Assembly: GCF_017581965.1 (NCBI RefSeq)
Contig: NZ_JAGEVF010000011.1
Span: 86,026-150,025, forward strand
Reading direction: 5' to 3'
DNA length: 64,000 nucleotides
Source of the DNA: Winogradskyella pelagia
GTDB taxonomy: Bacteria; Bacteroidota; Bacteroidia; Flavobacteriales; Flavobacteriaceae
Shown: piece after piece, positions 34,878-45,498 of the stretch
How positions within the stretch are numbered: the stretch's first letter is position 1
How the letters are laid out: each line of letters opens with the position of its first letter
Notes under the pieces: generated by a model
Seen by the model: the letters and a program-made list of their open reading frames with translations, nothing else
What the model was told of the DNA's origin: nothing
Database searches by the model: none
Position numbers and translations under genes: made by a program

Positions 34878-35339
34878 ATGAAAAGAGCATTATTTCCAGG
34901 ATCTTTTGATCCCATTACACTTGGACATTACGACATAATAAAAAGAGGCGTAAAGCTTTTTGACGAAGTTGTAGTGGCCATTGGAATTAATGCAGACAAA
35001 AATTATATGTTTTCCATAGAAGAAAGGCAAAGTTTTATCGAGAAGGCATTTGCCCACCAACCGAAAGTTAAAGTAACAACCTATAAAGGACTTACTGTTG
35101 ATTTTTGCAAAGAGATAGATGCTAAATTTATTCTCCGCGGTTTAAGAAACCCTGCCGATTTTGAATTTGAAAAGGCCATTGCCCACACCAATAGAAAGCT
35201 CTCTAAAATCGAGACCGTATTTTTATTGACAGCTGCTAAGACATCTTATATTTCTTCTTCAATAGTAAGAGATGTGATACGAAATAATGGGGACTATTCT
35301 GTACTGGTGCCTGAAAGTGTCACGGTTAATTCTAAATGA
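34878..35339 (+). CDS. coaD: Phosphopantetheine adenylyltransferase
   Basis: Penultimate step of coenzyme A synthesis. The 153-residue nucleotidyltransferase has FPGSFDPITLGHYDII (the T/HxGH motif), KLSKIETVFLLTA and the conserved SSSIVR near the end. Its stop overlaps the stop of the convergent response-regulator gene by 8 bases, an uncommonly tight 3' arrangement. Confidence 0.95.
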   Translation: MKRALFPGSFDPITLGHYDIIKRGVKLFDEVVVAIGINADKNYMFSIEERQSFIEKAFAHQPKVKVTTYKGLTVDFCKEIDAKFILRGLRNPADFEFEKAIAHTNRKLSKIETVFLLTAAKTSYISSSIVRDVIRNNGDYSVLVPESVTVNSK

Positions 35340-35982
35340 GATTATTTTTTCTAGCTTTTTGTACTGCCTCTAGCTTATTATGTACTTGTAGCTTTCGGTA
35401 AATATTTTCAATATGTTTTCTAATTGTCCCTGTTGACAAGATAAGATTATCTGCAATGGCATTATAACTTAGACCTTTACTCAATTGTTCAAGTACTTCA
35501 ATCTCTCTATCGGTTAACTTGATTTGTTCTAAATCTTCCTTCTGGGATAATTCCAATGGATTCCGCAAAAGTTTAAGTGTTTTAAGCGCTATGGATGGAT
35601 TCATCGCGGCTCCTCCATTTAGGGTTTCTATCATCCCTGAATTTAAGTCGCGAGCATTAATTTCTTTTAGTAAATAGCCATCAGCGCCAGCCTTAATTGC
35701 ATTAAAAATATTCTCATCGTTATCAAAAACAGTGAGCATAATTATTTTAATTTGTGGATATTTCTGTTTCACCTTAGCAGTTGCTTCTATACCGTTCATT
35801 ACAGGCATTTCTATATCCATAAGGATTAAATCCAAATTATGATTATCAGCAAGTTTGTCCAGTGCTTCCTCACCATTTGAAGCTTTAAATTTTACCTCAA
35901 CATCTTCAAAAAAGGATAACTTTTCCTCAATGGCTTTAGTTAAAAAAACATTATCATCTACTATGGCTACTTTAATTCTCAT
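35332..35982 (-). CDS. NarL/LuxR-type response regulator
   Basis: 216 residues with a receiver domain (phospho-acceptor Asp56 in LILMDIEMP, Lys near LKEINARD) and a C-terminal LuxR helix-turn-helix (about 150-210, LTDREIEVLEQLSKGLSYNAIADNLILSTGTIRKHIENIYRKL). It lies 12 bases downstream of the TPR histidine kinase gene, its evident partner. Target genes are unknown. Confidence 0.93.
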   Translation of the reverse strand: MRIKVAIVDDNVFLTKAIEEKLSFFEDVEVKFKASNGEEALDKLADNHNLDLILMDIEMPVMNGIEATAKVKQKYPQIKIIMLTVFDNDENIFNAIKAGADGYLLKEINARDLNSGMIETLNGGAAMNPSIALKTLKLLRNPLELSQKEDLEQIKLTDREIEVLEQLSKGLSYNAIADNLILSTGTIRKHIENIYRKLQVHNKLEAVQKARKNNLI

Positions 35983-35994
35983 TCCTGTACAGTT

Positions 35995-37935
35995 TTAGCA
36001 ATTAAGGGTGATTTTAGTCCCCTTACCTATTTGTGCAATAATATTGAGCTTCCCATCAATCTCATTAGCCCTCTTTTGCATGTTATGTAAGCCATTTCCA
36101 CGTTCTTCCTCATCAACATTAAAGCCTTTACCGTCATCGGAAATTGTAAAACAAAGTTGGGAGGCTTCTGCAGAAACATTAACTGTAATTGTCTTAGGTT
36201 CTGCATATTTTATGGCATTATTAATAGCCTCCTGAATGATTCTATAAATGTTCATACCCTTTACTGAATTAAAGCTAGCATCGGTGTCTACATTTTTATC
36301 AACGTTAAAATTGAATTGAATGCCTTGGGCTGCGATATTAGCCTTTTCAATAAAATTAGATATACGGACCTGTAAATCTTCAAATGAGATTTTATTTTTA
36401 TTCATGGCCCATATAGTGTCTCGTAACTCATAAATAGTAGAGGTTGTAAACTCACTAACACCTTGCAACTTATCGTTCAACTTTTCCGGTAACTTGAATC
36501 CAAACTTTAAATTATCTAAAGTTGAGATTATAAAGGTGAGCTGAGCACCAATATTATCATGCAAATCCCTAGAAATTCGAAGCCTTTGGTCTTGCAATTT
36601 GTTTTGCGTTTCAATTCTAACCAAAGCTTCCTTTAATTCGCTTTCCTTCTTAATTTGTTCTGTTTTTAATTTTTGTCTGTTGTAAAACAAAAGACCTAGT
36701 AAGGTAACAATGAAAACCATTCCGCCCAACCCAAGCACATAAAGGTTCTTTTTGCTAATATCCAATTCCTTTTCTGCAATTTCGGCGCGCTGGGTAATTA
36801 TTTCCTTCTCGCGAGCCACAGCATTGTACTTTTCCTGAACATCCGCAACTTGTTTAACTACTTTTTCATTAAATAGCGAATCATTAAATTGCTTGTATAG
36901 TGCATTGTAATATTTGGTGCTATCTGGCAAGTCTTTATAAGCAAAATAGATAGATAGCTTATCATAGGCGTTCATTATCTGTTCATTGGCTTGGGAAGCT
37001 CTAGCTAAAGCTAAACTTTCCCTTAAATAAGGCTCTACTTTACCAATTTGTTTGGTTTCCAAGTACAGGGAACCTAGATTGAGCAGTGTACTTCCTTCAC
37101 CAAAATTGTCATTAAGCTCACGTCGGATGTTCAATGATTTTTGATAATTATCAATGGCTGCTAAATACTTTTTTCTATTCATATAAATGCCTCCGATATT
37201 ATTATATAGAGCCGCTAATTCTTTGGAAAAACCTTTATTCCTTGCAATCTTGAGACTTTTTGAATAGTAATTTTCGGCATTGGTGGTATCGGCCAAGAGA
37301 ATATAAGCATTAGCAATGTTGTTGTATGATTTTACCAAGGCTAACTGATCATTGATTGCGAAGTTGTACTGAGCAATTTCCTTATGTGTTGCTAGTGCCT
37401 TATCATATTGCTTCAAGTTTTTATAAATATTGGCAATATTATTCTTTAGAATAAAGGCGTTACGCTCAATTCCGTTAGACTCGTATATACTGAGAGCCTT
37501 AAGGGCATATACTAAGGCAGAATCGAGTCTATAGGTGTTTTGATGCACAAGGCCAATTTTATTATACAAGCTGGCCATGCCAAGACTATCGGGAGTAGTT
37601 TGTCTTATTTTTAAAGATTTAAAGTAGAACTGTAAGGCTTTGTTGTACTGGGCTTTGCTGTAGTACAAAATGCCTAAATCATTTAAAGCTTGGGCTTCAC
37701 CCTTAACATTATTTTTCTCTTTTGAAAGACTTAAAGCCTTATTTCCATAGAAAAATGCTGAATCTTGAGATACTGTTCTATAGTACCAGCACAAATCACT
37801 GTAGGCCCTAATTTTAATGGAATCTGAAGGTGTATTTCTAATAACAACTTTTAAACTATCTATGATATGTTGTTGACTTGAAACTTGGGTCAAACAAAAT
37901 AGTGATAATAATAATAGTAGTTTACGCATAAACAA
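35995..37935 (-). CDS. TPR-type sensor histidine kinase, HisKA_3
   Basis: 646 residues: signal peptide (1-21), about seven TPRs (about 40-345), a coiled coil, one membrane helix (about 395-415) and a cytoplasmic kinase. The HisKA_3 phospho-acceptor is His459 in RISRDLHDNIGAQL; the ATP-binding lobe has NAIKYAE and ISDDGKGF. It pairs with the downstream response regulator. TPRs outside the membrane suggest sensing of a protein or peptide rather than a small ion. An ATG two codons later is also possible as start. Confidence 0.92.
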   Translation of the reverse strand: MFMRKLLLLLSLFCLTQVSSQQHIIDSLKVVIRNTPSDSIKIRAYSDLCWYYRTVSQDSAFFYGNKALSLSKEKNNVKGEAQALNDLGILYYSKAQYNKALQFYFKSLKIRQTTPDSLGMASLYNKIGLVHQNTYRLDSALVYALKALSIYESNGIERNAFILKNNIANIYKNLKQYDKALATHKEIAQYNFAINDQLALVKSYNNIANAYILLADTTNAENYYSKSLKIARNKGFSKELAALYNNIGGIYMNRKKYLAAIDNYQKSLNIRRELNDNFGEGSTLLNLGSLYLETKQIGKVEPYLRESLALARASQANEQIMNAYDKLSIYFAYKDLPDSTKYYNALYKQFNDSLFNEKVVKQVADVQEKYNAVAREKEIITQRAEIAEKELDISKKNLYVLGLGGMVFIVTLLGLLFYNRQKLKTEQIKKESELKEALVRIETQNKLQDQRLRISRDLHDNIGAQLTFIISTLDNLKFGFKLPEKLNDKLQGVSEFTTSTIYELRDTIWAMNKNKISFEDLQVRISNFIEKANIAAQGIQFNFNVDKNVDTDASFNSVKGMNIYRIIQEAINNAIKYAEPKTITVNVSAEASQLCFTISDDGKGFNVDEEERGNGLHNMQKRANEIDGKLNIIAQIGKGTKITLNC

Positions 37936-37958
37936 ATAAAGACTTCAGTTTGTTGACT

Positions 37959-38474
37959 CTAAGTTAAATATTTATTAATAATCTCAGTTGTAATTGAGAT
38001 TTCATTAGACTGATTGATTAAAAGATTCAAGCGTTCATTTATCGGTAAGTGTCTGGAATCTAAATCTTCTGAAATTCTATTAAGCTGTTTAGTTAAGGAC
38101 AAACTTCTCGTTGTTAATACTGAACTTGAAGCGAAGATTAAGGCCATTTTTTCCTTTAAATGCTGAGATTCCTTTCTTTCATCATACAAATCTGGTATTA
38201 AGGCTTTAATGGTTTTAGTGGTTGGGTTCCTGCGCATGATGGAAAAAACTTTTATGGACAATAAAACAACGATAAAGCATACTACCCAGAGCAAAATGGA
38301 GTACCATACATCATAAACATTTCTTGATTTGTCTGTGTTAAAAACAATGACCTGTTGGTAACTATCAGAATATGCTATGTTACAAATGCTAAAAAGAAAA
38401 GGCATCAGATATAATTTAGGTTTTATCCTAAAATTTATAACTGATGCTTTCTTAAAAAAATTGATTAATAGCAT
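37959..38474 (-). CDS. Unknown membrane protein with one or two helices
   Basis: Not recognised. 171 residues with a signal- or anchor-like hydrophobic region (about 21-37), a clear membrane helix (about 57-80) and a polar, helical C-terminal half (about 95-170). A start 23 codons further in would begin MPFLFSICNIAYS and fit a signal peptide better, so the 5' limit is uncertain. It lies 23 bases upstream of the TPR histidine kinase gene and may belong to the same sensory operon. Confidence 0.6.
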   Translation of the reverse strand: MLLINFFKKASVINFRIKPKLYLMPFLFSICNIAYSDSYQQVIVFNTDKSRNVYDVWYSILLWVVCFIVVLLSIKVFSIMRRNPTTKTIKALIPDLYDERKESQHLKEKMALIFASSSVLTTRSLSLTKQLNRISEDLDSRHLPINERLNLLINQSNEISITTEIINKYLT

Positions 38475-38691
38475 TACTAATATATTACTATTTATAAGTA
38501 AGTGTAGTTTTTTTCGATAAAGAGGCTTTTAGGAAAGATTAAGCGCAATTAGAAACTAATTACGCCAAATCCTAATCAAATCTCAACAACAAGATTTTAT
38601 GATATCGAGGTTCTATGAAAGTCTCTTCTGTGATGTTGAAATTTGATACATAAGCCTATTGAGTTGTTACATAGGCCCTAAGGGTTCCCAT

Positions 38692-39228
38692 TTAATTGGC
38701 AGTTTCCTTGGACAAATCAAAAGAGCCATTTGTAATCGTCTTTTCCGATTGATCTCCGTTGACATTCTTAGCTGTAAAATTGAAAGTACCTATGACATTG
38801 GTATTTGTTTCTTCCGAAATATTAACTTCACCTACCTCAGTGTCATTGTAAGGTGCTTGCCATATCTCTGTTGTAGAATTCGTCGGATTATTAAGGTCCA
38901 CATCAGTTTCAGAATAAGACGCTGAATTAAAAATATTTATATCTCCTCCAAGAGGATAAGTTCCTGGACCACTATATCCAAATATGTTAATTGCGAAAGC
39001 ATTTCCATCGCTATTAGTGGCAATAATAGTAAGATTTTGCCCACCATTAGAAACTGTTGCTGAAGAACTGATATCTAAAGATTGAAATGACCCTCCATCA
39101 ACAGTGGCAGTTAAGGTTCCTGAAGGGGCTGTACCAGGACTGCCGCCGTCGTCATCACTTTTGCAAGATGAAAATGTTACTAGAGACACTGTCATTATAA
39201 GTAACATAAATTGATTTAATTTTCTCAT
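38692..39228 (-). CDS. DUF6252-like lipoprotein
   Basis: 178-residue exported protein. The lipobox ends at Cys22 (TFSSCKSDDD). After a Gly/Ser-rich linker the mature part is beta-rich, with the pattern TLTATVDGGSFQSLD near the start and a GYSGPGTYPLGG segment, characteristic of DUF6252-type small lipoproteins of Bacteroidota. Its function is unknown. A gap of about 220 bases holding nothing recognisable lies downstream (38475-38691). Confidence 0.75.
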   Translation of the reverse strand: MRKLNQFMLLIMTVSLVTFSSCKSDDDGGSPGTAPSGTLTATVDGGSFQSLDISSSATVSNGGQNLTIIATNSDGNAFAINIFGYSGPGTYPLGGDINIFNSASYSETDVDLNNPTNSTTEIWQAPYNDTEVGEVNISEETNTNVIGTFNFTAKNVNGDQSEKTITNGSFDLSKETAN

Positions 39229-39346
39229 TGTTGAAATATTTATTGGTTAATACATCAACAAATTTGAGTATTGTAACTCAGAAATCCTATACGATGAATT
39301 GCGTATATTTTTACAGATATTTGTTTTTTAGATACTTAAAAGTATT

Positions 39347-40297
39347 TTAAAACCGAATTTGCGGAAATTCATCTTGAAGGTCTTTGACTTTTAAGCTTAA
39401 ACTGTCCTTAAACTCGGAATAAGATTTAGAGCTAGGCTGAAATGGTCTGTGCTTAAACCCCTTTTGAATTACATCAACTTTTTCTTTAACCTCGATAGCT
39501 TCATTAGTAAGCCATGCCTCCGTAAATCGCTTCCAAATAATGTCTATGGCCAATTGATTTGGATGAAGCATGTCAGTTTCATAAAAGCGATAGTCCCTTA
39601 ATTCATCCATTTGAATTTCGTAGGACGGGAAGTAATAGCTCCTATTTCTAGGATTAACTACTTTATGTATGGATGCGAGAAGATGCGCCTTACTCCTATT
39701 ATTTTCAACGAAGCCATCTTTTAGGTGTCGAACAGGGGAGACTGTGTAAATAAATGTAACATTGGGATTAATATTCCTTACCAGTTCTAAAATGCCATCT
39801 AAAGATTCTGATAGTTCATTTACGGACAATAACTCTTTTAAAAATTGTTTTTGGGGTACTTTATGGCAATTAGACACAATACTATCCTTATCTAAATGAC
39901 GATAGACCCACGCTGTACCAAGCGTAATTACTAAATGGGTTGCTGTTCTCAACCATGTGTTGGTGATGTCTAACTGTGTATTTAACGTGTTGCATAATTG
40001 GTCTGCGCTATCGGCATTCCACTTAGAGTGCGCGTCAAAACTATAGAATATCCCATCACTATTACAAAGCTCATCCTTGGTGAAGTAGGTTTTGTTTATG
40101 GCTCTTGAAATCAACCTTTCAATACCATATACATGAAATTGGATACCCAACGGATTTGCAAAAGCATTTAATTTAAAATAGGATAATTTTGCATAAATAT
40201 TTTCCGAAAAACAAGATCCTAATAGCAAAAGCTTAGACTCATAATCAATTTGATTATGCCGTTGTTTCTGAACAGATATTTGGGTCTGTAATTTCAA
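39347..40297 (-). CDS. GSCFA-domain protein
   Basis: 316 residues with the GSCFA family signature: the GSCFSE motif (about residues 27-32), LGIQFHVYGIERL, ITLGTAWVYRH, SPVRHLKDG and YFPSYEIQMDELRDYRFYETDMLHPNQLA. The family belongs to the SGNH hydrolase-like group (Ser in GSCFSE and Asp/His in DMLHP), so a carbohydrate esterase is plausible. It follows alaS by 3 bases and may be cotranscribed, as in many Bacteroidota. Confidence 0.88.
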   Translation of the reverse strand: MKLQTQISVQKQRHNQIDYESKLLLLGSCFSENIYAKLSYFKLNAFANPLGIQFHVYGIERLISRAINKTYFTKDELCNSDGIFYSFDAHSKWNADSADQLCNTLNTQLDITNTWLRTATHLVITLGTAWVYRHLDKDSIVSNCHKVPQKQFLKELLSVNELSESLDGILELVRNINPNVTFIYTVSPVRHLKDGFVENNRSKAHLLASIHKVVNPRNRSYYFPSYEIQMDELRDYRFYETDMLHPNQLAIDIIWKRFTEAWLTNEAIEVKEKVDVIQKGFKHRPFQPSSKSYSEFKDSLSLKVKDLQDEFPQIRF

Positions 40298-40300
40298 AAT

Positions 40301-42919
40301 TTATTTAGAAATTAGATTCACAACTTCTTTAAGAGCAGAATCGATACCTTCTATATTTTTACCTCCCGCTGTAGCAAAAAACGGCTGACCTCCACCACCA
40401 CCTTGGATGTACTTCCCTAACTCACGTACAATTACACCTGCATTTAAGCTTTTACTTGCCACTAGCTCTTTAGATATATAGCAAGACAATAAGGCTTTAC
40501 CGTTATTTTCTGCTCCAAATAATAAGAAAAGATTATCATGTTGGTGTCCCAAATCAAAACATAAGTCCTTAATGCTTGCTGGATCTAAATCTATCTTTTT
40601 TGCTAAAAACTGAATACCATTAATTTCCCTTAACTCACTTTTTAATTCTGTCTTAAGGTTTTTTGCCTTGTCTTTTAGCAAAGCTTCGATTTGTTTTTTT
40701 AGCTCCACATTTTCTTCTTGCAAATTCTGCACTGCTTTTACAGGCTCATTCGCGTTTTTCAACACAGCTTTTACAGCTTCAAATTGCTTTTCAACTGTTT
40801 CAAAATAATCACCAACAGCTATATTAGTAATCGCTTCAATGCGCCTAATACCAGCTGCTATAGCACTTTCAGATTTAATCTTAAAATACCATATGTCACC
40901 TGTCTGCGCCACGTGAGTACCACCACAGAGTTCCATGGACTGCCCAAATCTAATAGTACGTACATTATCACCATATTTTTCACCAAATAAGGCAATAGCG
41001 CCTTCATCGAGTGCCTTTTGCATTGGTATATTTCGGTGTTCTACTAACGGCAGATTTTCTCTAATTCTGGCATTTACAAAATCTTCAATCTCTTGCAATT
41101 GCTCATCTCCAACCTTAGAAAAATGCGAGAAATCAAAACGTAAAGACTTCGGTTTTACTAAAGACCCTTTCTGCTCAACATGAGTACCAAGGATGGTCCT
41201 TAAGGCTTGATGCAGTAAATGTGTTGCGGTATGGTTACTTGCAGATAAGCGTCTAAATTCTTCGTTAACCACAGCTTTAAAGCTTTGCTCTAAATGTTGT
41301 GGTAGGTGCTTTGTAATATGTATTATAACATTGTTCTCTTTCTTGGTATCTGTTATGTAAACAACACCACCGTTAGCTGTTTCTATATAGCCGCGATCAC
41401 CAACTTGACCGCCACCTTCGGGATAAAAAGGGGTGCTATTAAATACTAATTGGTATTGATCACCGTCCTTTTTAGAAACTACTTTTCTATAGCGCGTTAA
41501 CCTAACCTCAGCAGTAAGCTGATCGTAACCCACAAAATCTTCGGTTTGATTATCTTGGATAACTATCCAGTCTGAAGTTTCTGAAGCCGAGGCCGACCTA
41601 GAACGCTCCTTTTGTTTCTGCATGCCTTGGCTAAAACCTTCCTCATCCACAGAATACCCTTTTTCCCGAGCTATCAATTGTGTTAAATCTAATGGAAATC
41701 CATAAGTGTCGTACAATTCAAAGGCCTTAGAGCCTTCTATAATTTTGTTTGTTGAATCCTCGATTACCTTGTCTAATAATAATAGTCCTTGATCTAAGGT
41801 TCTTAAAAACGAATGCTCCTCTTCCTTAATGACATTTTCAATTAATCGCTCTTGTGTCTTAATCTCTGGAAATGCCTCACCCATTTGTTTCCCAAGGGTA
41901 TCTACCAACTTGTAAATAAAAGGTTCTTTTTGATTTAGAAAGGTAAACCCATATCGAATGGCTCGTCTTAATATACGACGAATGACATAGCCTGCCCCAG
42001 TATTGCTCGGTAGCTGACCGTCTGCTATTGAAAATGCTACAGCCCTAACGTGATCAGATATAACACGTATGGCAACATCAACATCTGACGATTTGCCATA
42101 ACTATTATTTGTTATTGTTTCAATTTCTCTAATGAGAGGTGTGAATACATCAGTATCATAATTAGATTGAACGCCTTGTAAAACCATACAAAGTCTTTCA
42201 AAGCCCATTCCTGTATCAATATGCCTGTTTGGAAGCGCTTCTAGACTGCCGTTAGCCTTTCTATTATATTGCATAAATACAAGATTCCAAATTTCAACAA
42301 CTTGAGGATGGTCTTGATTAACTAAAGATGCACCATCAACCTTCTGTTTTTCTTCTTTGGAACGAATATCTACGTGTATTTCGCTGCAAGGCCCGCAAGG
42401 CCCTTGATCTCCCATTTCCCAGAAATTGTCCTTCTTATTTCCTTTAAGAATCCTTTCTTCATCAATAAACTTTTTCCATATCCCGAAGGCTTCCTTATCC
42501 ATTTCAAGTTGGTCGTCATCATCACTCCCTTCAAAAACTGTGACATAAAGTATATCTTTATCAATGCCATACACTTCGGTTAAGAGCTCCCATGACCAAG
42601 CAATAGCCTCCTCCTTAAAATAATTTCCAAAACTCCAGTTGCCTAACATTTCAAACAAGGTGTGATGATAGGTATCATAACCCACCTCTTCTAAATCATT
42701 GTGCTTTCCAGAAACACGCAAACACTTTTGTGTATCTGCAATTCTATTATGCTTAGGCTTTGCATTACCAAGGAAATATTCTTTAAAAGGTGCCATTCCT
42801 GAGTTTACAAACATTAGGGTTGGGTCATTCTTCACCACCATTGATGAAGACGGAACTATTAAGTGTTCTTTTTGTTTAAAAAATTCTAAGAATTTATTAC
42901 GTACATCTTGGGACTTCAT
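40301..42919 (-). CDS. alaS: Alanyl-tRNA synthetase
   Basis: Charges tRNA-Ala. The 872-residue enzyme has the class II catalytic domain (opening [28 protein letters not shown]), an editing domain with the zinc-binding [12 protein letters not shown] motif and later [12 protein letters not shown], a coiled coil and a C-terminal DHHA1 region ending [14 protein letters not shown]. Length and domain order are normal. GSCFA is encoded right downstream. Confidence 0.97.
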   Translation of the reverse strand: MKSQDVRNKFLEFFKQKEHLIVPSSSMVVKNDPTLMFVNSGMAPFKEYFLGNAKPKHNRIADTQKCLRVSGKHNDLEEVGYDTYHHTLFEMLGNWSFGNYFKEEAIAWSWELLTEVYGIDKDILYVTVFEGSDDDDQLEMDKEAFGIWKKFIDEERILKGNKKDNFWEMGDQGPCGPCSEIHVDIRSKEEKQKVDGASLVNQDHPQVVEIWNLVFMQYNRKANGSLEALPNRHIDTGMGFERLCMVLQGVQSNYDTDVFTPLIREIETITNNSYGKSSDVDVAIRVISDHVRAVAFSIADGQLPSNTGAGYVIRRILRRAIRYGFTFLNQKEPFIYKLVDTLGKQMGEAFPEIKTQERLIENVIKEEEHSFLRTLDQGLLLLDKVIEDSTNKIIEGSKAFELYDTYGFPLDLTQLIAREKGYSVDEEGFSQGMQKQKERSRSASASETSDWIVIQDNQTEDFVGYDQLTAEVRLTRYRKVVSKKDGDQYQLVFNSTPFYPEGGGQVGDRGYIETANGGVVYITDTKKENNVIIHITKHLPQHLEQSFKAVVNEEFRRLSASNHTATHLLHQALRTILGTHVEQKGSLVKPKSLRFDFSHFSKVGDEQLQEIEDFVNARIRENLPLVEHRNIPMQKALDEGAIALFGEKYGDNVRTIRFGQSMELCGGTHVAQTGDIWYFKIKSESAIAAGIRRIEAITNIAVGDYFETVEKQFEAVKAVLKNANEPVKAVQNLQEENVELKKQIEALLKDKAKNLKTELKSELREINGIQFLAKKIDLDPASIKDLCFDLGHQHDNLFLLFGAENNGKALLSCYISKELVASKSLNAGVIVRELGKYIQGGGGGQPFFATAGGKNIEGIDSALKEVVNLISK

Positions 42920-43130
42920 AATACTTCTAACTTTAATACCTTTACTTGCATTTAAAACTTATACCTCCTCTAAACAAGGACATATTGGAATGAATTTAAG
43001 CGCATAATCCCAATTTCTATTTTGTTTTTTAAATTTGTTATAGAAATAAATTTAAGGGTACTAGCGTTACGCTTACATAATATTTACATACATTGTACAT
43101 AAACGCTGCAAAAATACTATAAATTCAAAC

Positions 43131-44102
43131 ATGGGTAAGGTAAAATATTATTACGATCCAGAGACGCTTTCTTACAGAAAAATAAAGAAGCAAAAACGGA
43201 CAACTTTTAAATATGCCACTGTTTTTATTTTGGCCTCAGCGTTATTCGGATTTATATTCGTATTTATCGCTAGCCATTACATTGAATCTCCTCAAGAAAG
43301 GGAGCTTGCAAGAGAGTTGGAAAACATGCAACTGCAATACGAGCTATTAAACAAACGTATGGACGATGCTATTACAGCTCTAGAAAATGTAGAAGAACGC
43401 GATAATGCTATCTACAGGCTTTATTTTGAAGCGAATCCCATACCAGAAGAACAGAGACGAGCAGGATTCGGAGGGATCAATCGCTATAAAAAGTACGAAG
43501 GCTATGATAATTCTCAACTCATTGCAGAGTCTAACAAACGTTTAGACATCTTAGAAAAAGCCATTGTGATTCAATCCAAATCGCTTGATGAAATTGCAAA
43601 ATTGGCCGAGGATAAGGAGAAATTCTTAGAGTCAATACCTGCCATACAACCTGTTAACAATGAAAATCTAACAAGAATGGCATCGGGCTATGGCTATAGA
43701 ACTGATCCTTTTACAAAAGTGCGAAAGTTTCACTTTGGCATGGATTTTACTGCACCTAGAGGTACACCTATCTATGCAACTGGCGATGGTGTAGTGAAGA
43801 GAGCAGACAATCGTTCTACAGGTTACGGAAAACATATACGTATTGATCATGGCTATGGCTATGTTTCTCTTTATGCACATTTATACAAATACAACGTGAG
43901 AGTTAATCAGCGTGTAAAAAGAGGTGATTTAATTGGATTTGTAGGTAGCACAGGACGATCCGAAGCACCTCATTTGCACTACGAAATTTTTAAAGATGGC
44001 CAACGTATTAATCCTATTAACTTCTACTACGGCAACCTATCTCCTGAAGAATTTGATGAATTGCTCAAAAAAGCATCTTTAGAGAACCAATCCCTAGATT
44101 AA
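43131..44102 (+). CDS. M23-family metallopeptidase, membrane-anchored
   Basis: Peptidoglycan endopeptidase-like protein, 323 residues. One membrane helix (about 26-46) is followed by a coiled coil (about 52-95, 135-165) and a C-terminal M23 domain (about 185-290) with the HFGMDFTAPRGTPIYATGDG and YGKHIRIDHGYGYVSLYAHL segments plus HLHYEI. The His/Asp zinc ligands and catalytic His are all present, so it should be active. The N-terminus with FKYATVFILASALFGFIFVFI fits an inner-membrane anchor. It is the first gene of a tight group with merR, lemA and two TPM genes. Confidence 0.92.
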   Translation: MGKVKYYYDPETLSYRKIKKQKRTTFKYATVFILASALFGFIFVFIASHYIESPQERELARELENMQLQYELLNKRMDDAITALENVEERDNAIYRLYFEANPIPEEQRRAGFGGINRYKKYEGYDNSQLIAESNKRLDILEKAIVIQSKSLDEIAKLAEDKEKFLESIPAIQPVNNENLTRMASGYGYRTDPFTKVRKFHFGMDFTAPRGTPIYATGDGVVKRADNRSTGYGKHIRIDHGYGYVSLYAHLYKYNVRVNQRVKRGDLIGFVGSTGRSEAPHLHYEIFKDGQRINPINFYYGNLSPEEFDELLKKASLENQSLD

Positions 44103-44103
44103 A

Positions 44104-44433
44104 ATGTATTTAGAATTACCAGAAAAACGATATTATGGAATTGGCGAAGTTGCCAAAGCATTTAATGTTAACACATCTTTAATTAGATTTTGGGAAAAAG
44201 AATTTGATATCATAAAGCCAAAGAAAAATGCTAAAGGAAATCGTAAATTCACTCCAGAAGATATAAAAAACCTAAAATTTATTTACCATTTAGTTAAAGA
44301 ACGCGGATTCACCCTAGAAGGTGCGAAAATCCATCTAAAAGAAGAGCGCAAACAAAGTTTAGAGAAATTTGAGATTATAGAAAAATTAGAGAGTATAAAA
44401 GCGCAACTCATAAAAATTAAATCACAATTATAA
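44104..44433 (+). CDS. MerR-family transcriptional regulator
   Basis: 109-residue winged-helix protein: KRYYGIGEVAKAFNVNTSLIRFWEKEFDIIKPKKN is the DNA-binding domain, followed by a helical C-terminal part. No metal-binding Cys is seen. It starts one base after the M23 gene stop, so it is cotranscribed with it; such M23-MerR pairs are common in Bacteroidota, but the regulon is unknown. Confidence 0.9.
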   Translation: MYLELPEKRYYGIGEVAKAFNVNTSLIRFWEKEFDIIKPKKNAKGNRKFTPEDIKNLKFIYHLVKERGFTLEGAKIHLKEERKQSLEKFEIIEKLESIKAQLIKIKSQL

Positions 44434-44452
44434 ATCGTAAATCACAATCAAT

Positions 44453-45052
44453 ATGAAAAAGTGGCTCATCCCATTAATCGTAATTTTAATTCTTGGCTTC
44501 GGTGCTTACCAATGGGCTGTAGGATTTAACAACACAGCCGTAGAATATGAAGCCAATGCCAAAACAGCTTGGTCTAATGTAGAGAGCTCTTATCAGAGAC
44601 GAAATGACCTCATCGGAAATTTAATAAAAACCGTACAAGGCGCCGCAGATTTTGAACGGACTACCCTAAGAGAGGTTATTGAAGCTAGAGCAAAAGCAAC
44701 CTCAACTACTATTGATGCGGGTAACCTTACCGCTGAGAATATGGCGCAATTTCAACAGGCACAAACAGGTTTAAGCGGTGCATTATCAAAACTTTTAGTA
44801 TCCGTTGAACGATATCCAGAACTGAAGGCCAATCAGAATTTCCTCGAATTACAAAGTCAATTAGAAGGTACAGAAAATCGAATTAATGTGGCAAGAGATC
44901 GCTACAATGAAAAGGTTAATATATACGACATACATACCACTAAATTTCCAGGTAAAATTTTAGCAGGTTGGTTCGGATTTGAAGATATGCCTAGGTATAA
45001 GGCCGACCCAGGAAGCGAGAATGCGCCAGATGTTAATTTTGAATTTAACTAA
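44453..45052 (+). CDS. lemA: LemA-family protein
   Basis: 199 residues. An N-terminal hydrophobic anchor (about 4-22) precedes a helical bundle with the LemA signature AWSNVESSYQRRNDLIGNLIKTVQG and LEGTENRINVARDRYN. The topology predicts a periplasmic or surface domain held by the N-terminal helix. LemA is often encoded next to TPM proteins, as here. Function unknown. Confidence 0.92.
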   Translation: MKKWLIPLIVILILGFGAYQWAVGFNNTAVEYEANAKTAWSNVESSYQRRNDLIGNLIKTVQGAADFERTTLREVIEARAKATSTTIDAGNLTAENMAQFQQAQTGLSGALSKLLVSVERYPELKANQNFLELQSQLEGTENRINVARDRYNEKVNIYDIHTTKFPGKILAGWFGFEDMPRYKADPGSENAPDVNFEFN

Positions 45053-45060
45053 AAATCACC

Positions 45061-45498
45061 ATGCCATATATTGAAGATTTCCTTACTGCCGAGGAGGAAG
45101 GGGAAATCATCGAAGCCATTAGACTTGCCGAGAGCCAGACCTCTGGAGAAATCCGTGTACATATTGAACAAAATTGTAATATGGACGTCTATGAGCATGC
45201 TCTAGAAATATTCCATGTTCTAAAAATGGACAATACGAAAGAGCAAAACGGCGTACTCATTTATGTGGCCGTTGACAATAAGTCCTTTGTTATTTGTGGT
45301 GATAAAGGTATTAATGATATTGTTGGCATTAATTTTTGGGATAGTACTAGAGACAAAATCCAAGAACAATTTAAACACGGCCAATTTAAACAGGGATTAA
45401 TTGATGGCATTGAAGAGGCCGGAAAAGCCTTGTCTAAATATTTTCCGTGGCAATACGGTGATAAAGACGAATTAGATAATACCATTTCTAAAGGATGA
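45061..45498 (+). CDS. TPM-domain protein, soluble
   Basis: 145-residue TPM (TPM_phosphatase-like) domain protein without signal peptide or membrane helix. The domain signature is in EEEGEIIEAIRLAESQTSGEIRVHIEQ and NGVLIYVAVDNKSFVICGDKGI. It is encoded between lemA and a second, membrane TPM protein and overlaps the latter by 4 bases (ATGA), so both should be made together. Confidence 0.88.
   Translation: MPYIEDFLTAEEEGEIIEAIRLAESQTSGEIRVHIEQNCNMDVYEHALEIFHVLKMDNTKEQNGVLIYVAVDNKSFVICGDKGINDIVGINFWDSTRDKIQEQFKHGQFKQGLIDGIEEAGKALSKYFPWQYGDKDELDNTISKG

Noticed and set aside
42920..43130. T-box or other riboswitch upstream of alaS
   Set aside because: The divergent region has no recognisable T-box motif or antiterminator hairpin; only a weak -7 box toward the M23 gene (TAAATTTG at 43030) was seen.
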